DNA of 31,000 bases, from NCBI RefSeq assembly GCF_964340395.1, contig NC_135552.1, positions 14,333,694 through 14,364,693 on the forward strand, given 5' to 3'. Each line of letters begins with the position of its first letter. Positions within the stretch are counted from its first letter, which is position 1. Shown piece after piece: positions 1-11,841 of the stretch. The stretch comes from Glandiceps talaboti. Its lineage: Eukaryota > Hemichordata > Enteropneusta > Spengelidae. The notes beneath the pieces were generated by a model that saw only the letters and a list, made by a program, of their open reading frames with translations, did not search any database and had not been told where the DNA came from. A program made the position numbers and the translations under genes.

Positions 1-632
1 ATCACAATCAAATCACCTTACCTGGTATATCACACACTATTAACCATATCACAATCAAATCACCTTACCTGGTATATCACACACTATTAACCATATCACA
101 ATCAAATCACCTTACCTGGTATATCACACACTATTAACCATATCACAATCAAATCACCTTACCTGGTATATCACACACTATTAACCATATCACACTCAAA
201 TCGCCTTACCTGGTATATCACACACTATTAACCATATGACAATCAAATCACCTTACCTGGTATATCACACACTATTAACCATATCACACTCAAATCGCCT
301 TACCTGGTATATCACACACTATTAACCATATGACAATCAAATCACCTTACCTGGTATATCACACACTATTAACCATATCACACTCAAATCGCCTTACCTG
401 GTATATCACACACTATTAACCATATCACAATCAAATCACCTTACCTGGTATATCACACACTACTAACCATATCACAATCAAATCACCTTACCTGGTATAT
501 CACACACTATTAACCATATCACAATCAAATCACCTTACCTGGTATATCACACACTATTAACCATATCACACTCAAATCACCTTACCTGGTATATCACACA
601 CTATTAACCATATAACAATCAAATCACCTTAC
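1..632 (-). repeat. 47-bp minisatellite containing the exon 30 splice donor
   Basis: Thirteen units at exactly 47-bp spacing run off the left edge. In minus orientation each unit reads GTAAGGTGATTTGATTG at its start and ATACCAG at its end, so each AG|GT joint reproduces the last seven bases of exon 30 and its donor. Donor positions are 633 minus multiples of 47. Units differ by single substitutions (cacaat/cacact/gacaat, cacc/cgcc) with no indels, indicating recent amplification or homogenisation. Confidence 0.95.
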
Positions 633-707
633 CTGGTATGTCAACAACCAAGGATCTTCTAGCAGATTGTTTACCACTAGGGGGTCTTGGAATATTTAGG
701 CTATCTC
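633..707 (-). CDS. NEK10: NEK10 coding exon 30 (last in window)
   Basis: Residues 937/938-961 plus one base: [24 protein letters not shown]. The RPxSxxxSARRS stretch is basic and a plausible phosphosite region. Acceptor TGTTGATTTCAG, donor CCAG|GTAAGGTG. It ends in phase 1, so the gene continues left of position 1. Its donor is the first of 14 identical-looking donors in the 47-bp array. Confidence 0.8.
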
Positions 708-3700
708 CTGAAATCAACATGAAGGCAGTAGAAGGATTACACATCAAATTACAATTCTGAAATCAATGATTATGAGACCACCAATATTTTGAAGCAAATA
801 GAAATATCAAACTTACCAAATATAGTACTAGTGGTACTTTTTTCCAAACCAGCTAGTAAGTGTGTACAACTTACCAAATATAATACTAATACCACTATTT
901 TCCAAACTACCTAGTAAGTACATCCAACTTACCAAAGAAGTATGTCTAACTTACCAAATATAGTACTATTGCCACTATTTTCCAAACTGCTGGTGCCATC
1001 GTTTTTAATACTACTGTCATCTTCCTCAGGTCCACTTGAAGAATCTGTGATGAATTGGTTTCATAGATTAGTGCATAAAATATGGAATTATGTTACACCA
1101 GTAAATTGATGGTGTAAATCATGAGATCTGATTGGTCTTGACATCAAAATAACTGCTAAAATAGTGATATAGCAGTTAGTGTGCCTCCAACCAGCCCTGA
1201 ATGAAAATAGTATTCGACAGTTGATAGATGCCATCTGCACCCATCACAGCTGACATAATCTGTACCACTGATTCCCCCCCCCCCCCATCCCATCATAGAA
1301 CATACAGGTAGAATGGTGAGAATATAGAATGAAGCTTATAGCATAGAATATAGAATGAAGCCTATGGCATAGAATATAGAATGAAGCTTATAGCATAGAA
1401 TATAGAATGAAGCCTATGGCATAGAATATAGAATGAAGCCTTTGGCACAGAATATAGAATGAAGCCTATGGCATAGAATATAGAATGAAGCCTATAGCAT
1501 AGAATATAGAATGAAGCCTATGGCATAGAATATAGAATGAAGCCTATGGCATAGAATATAAAATGAAGCCTATGGCATAGAATATAAAATGAAGCCTATG
1601 GCATAGAATATAAAATGAAGCCTATGGCATAGAATATAGAATGAAGCCTATGGCATAGAATATATAATGAAGCCTATGGCATAGAATATAGAATGAAGCC
1701 TTTGGCACAGAATATAGAATGAAGCCTATGGCATAGAATATAGAATGAAGCCTATGGCATAGAATATAGAATGAAGCCTATGGCATAGAATATAGAATGA
1801 AGACTACGGCATAGAATATAGAATGAAGCCTATGAAGACAGCATACAATATAGAGTACAATGGCATCTATAACATAGAATACAAAATTTACCTTTCTCAG
1901 CTTCAATAGTGATTGATGTGACATGACTCTTCCCTTGATGTGTTGTTATTTTGTTACTCTGTCCACTATCATTGTACTGCACACAATTCGATGACACTGT
2001 TTCTGTAGTTTCAAACACACTGTCACTATTGGTAGGAAAAACATACAATATCATCTGTTACATTACATATTTAGTAAACTAATTCTTGAACAAATGGAGT
2101 AGATTTCAAGTCTTTAGGAAATCAAAACAGAATGTCCGGCCAATTTAAGGAGTGGTGGTCAAATAATTTGTAAGCGGAAAGTTATTGAATCAGATGTTTT
2201 GTGAAGTGAACCAGAATTAACTTTTAATCGATGACACAAATCATCGAGCAAGCTATTGGTCAAAATAGCTCAACTGATTTTTTTCTTTTGCTGTGGTTAT
2301 ATAAATTGTACAGGAGATGGACAAGGTGAAACTCAGATGTTGAATTATTTGAGAATTGTCTAGAAACAGTTCAACTACACTACACTGCAATTAAGGATAA
2401 CCATAGTGGTGAAGTGTTTGTGGTTCCATGGCAATATCAACTAGGACAAAATCTTCCAACAAGACATATCTCCCATCATCATTCACTTATGGTACATTGT
2501 AGTCTTCTCCACTATGGTTGCTATTCATTATAATAGAGTAGGGTCTTTTTCTAGGTGGCAGCATGTGCTTGATGTCAATTTATTTTCAAGCATTCCAGAC
2601 CAGCAGTAACAAATGTACAGTGGGTATGTTGTTGTTTCAGTAAGAGATGGGTTGAGTGTACAAACAACTCCATCGTAACAGAGTCAGTTTGCAAATTGTG
2701 ATATTACCTCATATCAGAGTCAGTTTGAAAACTGTAATCTTACCTCATATCAGAGTCACTATGTAAATTGTGATCTTACCTCATATCAGAGTCACTTTAT
2801 AAACTGTAATCTTTCTCATATCAGAGTCACTTTGTAAACTGTAATCTTACCTCATATCAAAGTCACCATGTAAATTGTGATCTTACCTCATACCAGAGTC
2901 ACTTTATAAACTGTAATCTTTCTCATATCAGAGTCATCATGTAAATTGTGATCTTACCTCATATCAGAGTCACTTTGTAAATTGTGATCTTACCTCATAC
3001 TAGAGTCACTTTGTAAATTGTGATCTTACCTCATACTAGAGTCATCATATAAATTGTGATCTTACCTCATATCAGAGTCACTTCTGATACTTGAAGCACC
3101 ACCACTGCTGGCTAGTAGTTTATCATAACGTTCTTGGGAGGCTAAGAAGAGTCGATGATAATTCTGCATGTTGTGATTAGCATCATGAAAATGCCTAGAG
3201 TGCAAAACAAAAACATAATTTTTTACTCATTGAATGCATAAGTCCTCAAATTACTGGATCTTTGTATTTATCTTTAAAAATTTGATTTCAATCAAATTAA
3301 TGATCATTCTTTACCCAAATGGTCAAAATAATCCTTGTTTTTTCACTAATGACCAAATTACTGATCACTATTTTTCTAATGACCAAATTACTGATCACTA
3401 TTTTTCTAATGACCAAATTATTGATCAATATTTTTCTAATGACCAAATCATTTATCACTATTTTTCAAAATGGTCAATACAATGATCAATATTTTTGACC
3501 ATTGAAAAAAAAAATCAATATTTTGACCATTGGAAAATAAAGGTCAATATTTTGACCATTGGAAAATAAAGGTCAATATTTTGACCATTGAAAAAATACA
3601 CATCAATATTTTGGTCATTGGAAAATAAAGGGTCAATATTTTGACCATTGGAAAATAAAGGTCAATTTTGGAAAATAAAGGTCAATTTTTTGACCATTCA

Positions 3701-5447
3701 TTAATTTGATTTTTTAATGTGATCAAAGTCAAATTTTTAACATTGATTAAGAACCAAAGATAACTATACAAAGATTTAGTAAATCTCTGGTATGCATTCT
3801 ATGTTAAATACTTCTTTTGTTTTGAAAAGAGAAAAAAATGACGTCAAGCTGGAATGTGTTCAAGGTTTTGTGGGCAATCAGAATATTTGATATTTTGACT
3901 CAAAACTTGCTGTGTAATTACTATGACAACAAACTTGGTGAATGAATCATACCTTTGTGTTCTTTTCCTTTCTCTTTCCAACTTCTTTTCTAGACTGATT
4001 TGATTATGTCTTAGTTTGTCCATACATAACAAGAGGACATCCGACACAATAGCTGCAACCTCTACTATATCAGGTCGTTCATCAGCATCAGGGTTCAGAC
4101 ATCTACATAGGTTGTATACAATATCAAATTAATAAAAGTCAATTTCATACACACACACACCAACACCACCACCACACATATAATATATATATTATATAAT
4201 ACATTTACATACATGTATGGACGGACGGACGTACGTATGTATGTATGTATGTATGTACATGTATGTATTATATGTATGTATTATCATACATACATATGTA
4301 CATGTATTACCATACATACGTACATCCGTCCGTACATATGTACATACGTGCATACATACATACATACATACATACATACATACATACATACATACATAAA
4401 ACACCACACAGAAACTAATAATAAACTGCACATCCTCCACTTCAAGAGGGCAAGACTACAATCTGTTGAACTATTGTCTCAGCAAATTGAAACAATTTGG
4501 AACACTATCCAATTCTATGATAAAAAAAAAGTCTGGAATGACCAATCCTATATTGCCATCTTACCGTTGTATTGTCTGTAGAATTCTATCTGAATACATG
4601 CCTTCTGGAAGACTGTCATACTTAGCTTCAACAATCTATAGTGTGAAAAATGAATAAATTAGACTAAATGCATAGGGAAATGAATGAAACACAGTACATT
4701 AAATATTTTGAAATGAATGCAGCACAGCACAGTAAATACTGGGAAACAATGCACCATAATACATTGTAAGTACTTGGAAATCAATGCACCATAGTAAATA
4801 CTGGGAAACGTATGCAGTACAGTAAATATTTTGAATTGAATGCAGCAAAGTAGATCCTAGGAAATGGATTCAGTGTGTCAAGACATCTGCTATCCCTTAT
4901 CTTGGTAGCTAAGATTTGTCTGACGCTAAGAACTATATTGGTAGCTAGCACCTACCTTGGTAGCTAGGATTAACATATTGGAGGTATGGAATGCCGGATG
5001 CAATGTACACATCTCATATAAGATACAACCAATGGACCACACATCAGCTTTTTCTCCATAGGGTAAACTTTGTATTATTTCTGGGCTGTCAACAGATAAC
5101 ATGATGTGTTGTAAGAGTGATGTCATAACTGGCAATTCTTCATCATTTCCTCTCCTTGACAAGCTTTATGGCATATAGTATTACAATACCAGTTTCCCAT
5201 AAAATGCTGTATTTAACAATGACTTGAGATGCAGGTTCATGGGAGTATTTTAAAATGAATGATGCTCTGTAAATAAGGCTGATAAGTATTTAAAACTACA
5301 TGTACTTTTGTGAAAGTTTATTCATGGACCGTTTGATTAATACTAACAGAAATTTGGTGGTTCATCAATCATTATGTTTTCAAGGATCAGTAATTTTTTA
5401 TTTTCTCAAAGAGTTAACATTGTACATGTAATTATGACAATTTTTAC

Positions 5448-5515
<68 letters not shown>

Positions 5516-8500
5516 CACTTGAGTGTGTGTGTGCTTATGTGTGTGTGTGCATGTGCATGTGCATATCTCAGTTACCTGTCCGTCTATCTGCCTGTGTGTA
5601 TGCACAATTGTGTCTGTCTGTCTGTCTGTCTGTGTGAATCCGACTATCAGTGGACACGATTTCCCAAAAAACTACAGCATACATTATAATGACATTTGTT
5701 ACACATCTTCCTTATAGCATTGGCAAGATTGCCTACTGGAAGTTATTTAAGTTGCATGCACTTACCATGAGTACAAAATTGTACCTACAACAGAGGTCAT
5801 CTTACTACAATCTTGTCTCTTTTGACGAGCCAACCCAAAATCAGCTGTAGGCAAGAATACACCACAAATAGGTGTTAATCAAACAATAATAATTGTCATA
5901 TCTAACCAGAGATACTTCAGTGTTCTACAACCAGCGCGACAGGCTGGCATGAAAAAGTGGAACAGGTTAGAAAGTAAACACATGAATTGGATTAGCATGC
6001 TGGAATAGCAGAGACTTCTACTCTATTTTTTGTTTGATATGGACAGTTTAAGTGTACGTAAAATGCCAGGAGAAACTGAAATCTGTTCATGAATATGACC
6101 TATTATGTAAAAAATGGCCAACTGTTCTTCTAAAATGATGGAAAGTAATACACATATCTGTAATTCAAACATGATGAGCCAAGTGTTATTAATCCAATTC
6201 ATGTAGTTACTTTCTCTGTTTTGAACAAGTTCAACTTGTTAATGCTAACCTGTCGCTGGTTGTAATTCTGAATTATCTGTTGCATCATTAGAATTGAATG
6301 CATACAATTTAGTGTTGACGGTATTTCACTAGATGTACAGTTTGTACACACAAACACGATGTAGTGAAGTTGATACACAAATCACTTAACTTCACAATAA
6401 ATATAGATATATTACTTACTTATGGTAACTTTGTCATTTTCTCCCAACATGATATTCTTGGGTGTTAAGTCTCTGTGAACAATTTTTTTGTCTTTGTGTA
6501 AATATCTGAGAGCCAAAACAATCTGAGGAAAGAAACACAGAGTGGCCTGTTAAGTCAATCAGCCCTTTAATAACTTGGTTTCTGTAACTCGATGAAATTA
6601 CACCCTAAATATAGGGTGTTAGGCTTTAAAGGGGTAAATGGATGAAAATCAATCCCATATTAAACTTGGTTATGCGAAGAATTCAACATTCAAGTATTCA
6701 GGTTCTGCAGGTCTGTTATGTAACCCAGTACACTTACTCATTATCATGTTTATGAACAAATTCACAATAGAAATGCCATTCTGCACAGCTCCACAAAATC
6801 ACCCAATGTTTGCCTCAAAAGTCCAGTGTTAATTCATTAACTTGGCAAGGACTCATGCCACAACAAAGTTTATTTCAAATTTGAGCAGGTTTTTTTTTTT
6901 TTTTTTTTTTACATTTTTCCACACTAAGAACATCAGTATTTTCTCCTGTAGCTTGTTACAATGTATGTAACCGCCATGCACTTACAGATTATTATGTTAA
7001 TGAACAAGTTCTACGGTATATAAAAACCTTTTTCAGTAGAGATCACTTTGTGAATTTGCAGTGAAGTGATCACAGAGTATGTCTCTGGATAGCGAGGTAC
7101 AGAGAGGTATGGTGTTCGACACCTGGTCAAAGTATAGATGATTTGTACACACACTTTACTAAACAACATGTGCAAAGTCTTAGGTGTGGCAGCATATGTG
7201 TTTACAGGATGGCATTGTACAACAATTTTGCAGACAGTTTCATTGATGGTTAAAGAGTTTGAAGACAGTTTCATTGTGTAAAAAGTGTCCTGGTAACTAA
7301 AAATACCGCCAATGGCGTTGTAGCACAACTGTACAGTTTTAAATGTTTATCCATATGCTAGTCCATGCTAACAATAGGTGTTCATTTGCTGAATAACTAT
7401 CCAGTTGCCTATCCAACCATGTTGCTATCTTTATGATAAATGCTATCATTTGGCTGTTGCTATGGGCGTGGTCATGTTGTTAGATATATTTGCATACATT
7501 TATGTATGTTTTTGTTCACTTGTGTATGAATTCCTGATATTGTCTTTGCAATACACGTGATCATTTGGCTGTTGCTATGGGCATGGTCTTGTTGCTAGGC
7601 AAATTTAAATACATTTTTTGAATGTTTATTCAATTGTCTATTAAACCCCATTGTTATCTTTGTGAAATACACCACCGTTTGGCTGTTGCTATGGGCGTGG
7701 TCATGGTTACTAGGGTATTTGCATACATTTTTTGAATTTTTATTCATTTGTCTTTCTATTCCTGTTATTATCTTTGCAAAATACGTGATTATTTGGCTGT
7801 TGCTATGGGTGTGGTCTTGTTGCTATGCAAATTTACATACATTTTTTGAATGTTTATTCAATTGTCTATTAAACCCTGTTGTTATCTTTGTGAAATACAC
7901 CACTGTTTGGCTGTTGCTATGGGCGTGGTCATGGTTGCTAGGGTATTTGCACACATTTTTTGAATGTTTACTCACTTGCCTACCAGATGATGTTGTTATT
8001 TGACCAAAATATACTGCCATTTGGTTGTTGCTAAAGGGCGTGGTCATGGTCGCTAGGGCCAATTTGGTCAAAATGTTTTTAAGAAAATCTGCAGAATAAC
8101 AGTTTCAGAAACATCTCGCCAAGTTTCAGGCTCATTGACCAAGTACTTTTTGAGATATAAGTTTTTGACCAAAAATGAACATTCTTACACCTAATTTGCA
8201 TATCACTCATGGAATCATTGTATGCTTAATATATCTTTGTCCATGCATCCCTAGATGCATCCCCATCAAATTTCAGCCCAATCTGCTCAGTAGTTTTGGA
8301 ATTATAGATTTTTAACCAAAAAGACACATTTTTAGCCCTAATTTGCATATCACTGATGGAATCATCATGTCATGAACAAATCTTACTTTACACCCCCTAA
8401 AGAATCTTCCCACCAAATTTTGCACCAATCTGCCCAGTAGTTTCTGAGTTTAAGTTTTTTGACCAAAAATCACATTTTTTGACCCAAATCACACACCTGC

Positions 8501-11500
8501 GATGCGATCATTTTGATTTGAACAATTTCCCGACTAGACACCCAAGGTAATGGACCCACCAAATATCATGGCAATCGGTTCAGCAGTTTTTGACTTTAAG
8601 TTGTTTACACACACACACACACATCCACACACACACACACACACAGACAGACAGACAGACGCCGGGCGATCCAATGATCACCCTCGTGCTGCAATCATTT
8701 TCATTTCAAACTTAGTAAAATTTCCACCAAGAAAGAAAGGGCATATTTACCAGTCTTATTTACATAACCTATTGTAATAACTGGATTTAGAATGTGCATA
8801 TGAACTTTGCCCAGTGATTATATAACGTTACCTAACACATCCCCTCATGGTGTTCACTGAGAACAAAGAAGATTTTGAAGGAAAATCACATTTTTTGACC
8901 CAAATCCCACATCGCTGATGCAATCACTTTCATTTGAACAATTTCCCAACTAGACACCAAAAGTAATATGACCACCAAATATCAAAGAAATCGGTCCAGC
9001 AGTTTTTGACTTTAAGTTGTTTACACACATTCACACACACAGACAGACAGACAGACACTTTGCCATGCCTATAGCACTACTGAACATTCAGTTCAGTGGT
9101 GCTAAAAAGTGGAATTGAGGGCATAGTCGAAACAATGGGAACAAGACAGAGGAATATAACTCTACTTAAATGAGTCCAATATCAATCTAATCTATTTTAT
9201 GAATTTTGGAGCCACTGACTCTGTTCATACAGATTGCAGTGTCTATATATGAAATATGTTGAAGCGTTATAAATTATTATTCATGTGTACTGTTAAGGTA
9301 GAAAGGTAGAATGCACCTCAAGGACAAACTACCCTGAAAATGAAAATCTTCTTCAAGTTTGTTCCTGCAAATTTTACAATTATAATGAATGAAATGAGGT
9401 TGTCACCATCTTGTTTTCAAACTTGTCAATCTTTAATTGTCCCCATAGAGTTAACACAGTATTTGGTGGCCATATTGGATTTGGTGGCCATATTGGATTC
9501 GGTGGCCATATTGGATTCTAAAATGATTAAATTTTGATATCATTTTGACCTCTATTTTAAAAATTTGTATGGTGACCCCAGATTCTTTTTTATTGATTTT
9601 TAACTGAACAGGTTGAAGTTTTCTTGAACAAAGTAACAACAAACATTTAAAGAGTTTATTTCTGATGCACACTCTACGTTAAAGAAAACAGTATTGTCAT
9701 ATTTTACCTGGATAAAAATGTTCCATATTCGATCTTCAGAAAACCGTTCTCCTTTTTCCTTCAATGAATTAACATGTTCAAACAATGGAGCGCCTTCAAT
9801 ATATTCCATGACAACATATAACTTATCATCTGAAACAGAATATCACCATGAGAACACAAGATTTATCATCTGAAACAGAATATCACCATGAGAACATATA
9901 ATTCATCATCTGAAACAGAAGATCACCATGACAACATATACATGAATTTGATTCTTGTTGCTAGGCATATATGTGTTCACTTTTTGAACATTTATCCACT
10001 TGCCTATCCATCCAGGTTGTCATACTTGCACTATCATCATTTGGCTGTTACTATGGTTATGGTCTTGTTGCTAGGAATATATGTGTCAATTTTGGGCATG
10101 TTTACCCACTTGCCTACTCATCCCTAGCTCTACTTACTTTCACTAAATGTCTTGTGGTATCTGACAACATTGGCATGCTTTAATCCTTCCTTCACAATAG
10201 GTAATTCACTGACAATCTGACCAACACTCTTGTCCCTTTCTTTGGCATTTTTACCAATGGCTGGGTTCAAGAGGTCGATCTCTTTAAGGGCTAGAAATGT
10301 ACCAGACATCTTCTTCTTAACCTGTTGAGTAACAACAAGAAAATAACCTATAATTGTACTATTTATGCTTCACCACACCACTGAACAAATTGAATGAAAG
10401 ACAAATGTTGCTTATGTTTGAGCAAAATTGGTATACTTTTGGTACCATAGCAAATTAAGTAAACATGTCCAATGATATAAAAGTTGTTATAGTATATGAT
10501 TTTAAAGATTAGCAAATGGCCCTGAAGTTCAGGACCACAAGTGAATGTCTTAAACTTAGGGTTATGTTTCAATCCCGAGTCATCACAATAGCAGTACTCT
10601 ACCCAGTAGTAAACATTCTCTGATACCCAACTTTAAAACTCTCATCACCATGAACGATAGATCACTTAAAAACCTTTTATAGAAAGCATACATGGGTAAC
10701 ACGAGGTAATATCACATGCATGAACTCTTCAAGTGTGTGTAGGCAAATGATCTTGACAATATATCTGGTATTTTAGATACTTGCAGTCCTGGGATCCCAA
10801 ATATAGTCAAATAGCATTGAACAACATAACATCAAAACTGTGATAGGACGTTCATAATTTTACCTACGACATTAATGTTTCCTGGTTTCAGGGATTATAG
10901 ATATATTGATATGGGGGGGGGGGGGGGGGGATACGAGAAGGCATGTTACCCCTCGTATGAGGGAGATCTCCAGGAAATTTTGCATATCAAGATGGCTGGA
11001 CATGCATTGTCATATTTTGGTGGACAGTATGTCCTAGAAATGTGTAGAAATGTATCACAAGCAATACACAGTAAAGTGACCATGTGAAACCAATAAATAC
11101 TGCCTGCAAGATAAGATCAGTTGTTACTATGGTGATAAAACTCACCTTATATACACTCCCAAAAGCTCCTGTACCAAGATGTTCATACACAGCATAGCTA
11201 CCAATAGAGTGAGTAGGTTCTTTGTTTTGGTTGGTATCTTCAAATCGTTCTTTGATTTCTTGTAAATTATCCGTCTGCAAATGAACATTGACAAACACAA
11301 AGTTATTAAATAGTGTTGGTTGGATTGAGACACTCCTTTTCAAATTGATAAATTATTCAAACCACTTGCTTTTAACCTCATTATCAACATCCACACTAAC
11401 CTTTGCCCTCATTCCAATGATTACGCTAAGAGTAAATCTGGAAATGGACATACTATAACAAACTAATTTGTAAAACAAGGTCAGTCTGACTTGACAACCT

Positions 11501-11810
11501 TTCTCTGATAATAGTTTTTGACATTTGTGCTAGGTTTAGTCAAAATTGAGTAGTGGGTGTCTAAGATATGGCTGTACACAGACAGACACTTGCACAAACA
11601 AGGATAGACACAGGTCATTCCCATAGCTCCTTCCAAGCTTTGCCCATTGGGGCTAATAATCCCACCAAGTTTTACTGCAGTGTGACTTTAAGCCATGAGT
11701 TCATCATACACAGTCTGACAGACAGACAGACAGACAGACACATACAGGTACATCTTGATGCATATAGCACTGCAGACTGCCAGGCGGACGGACGGACGGA
11801 CGGACGGACG

Positions 11811-11841
<31 letters not shown>

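Noticed and set aside
1-632. Regular direct repeats suggestive of a CRISPR array
   Set aside because: No unique spacers: the whole 47-bp unit is repeated, and the context is a eukaryotic intron.
2026-2054. Upstream extension of exon 28 to the ATG at 2054
   Set aside because: The acceptor there would put AGA TGA at the joint with exon 27; the CCAATAG acceptor at 2026 keeps the frame.
4192-4581. Cys/Tyr/His-rich frames over the GTAT/ATAC tract, and similar frames over the GT tract at 5374-5717 and the GA tract at 25492-25701
   Set aside because: Microsatellite translation without conserved motif.
7662-8071. Plus frame of 113 codons resembling membrane segments, and its minus counterpart
   Set aside because: The repeated LLWAWSW pattern is the 115-bp tandem unit in translation; no start context or family match.
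9464-9519. Three ccatattgg motifs as SRF (CArG) sites
   Set aside because: The core has only five A/T bases between CC and GG, where a CArG box needs six; treated as an 18-bp tandem repeat.
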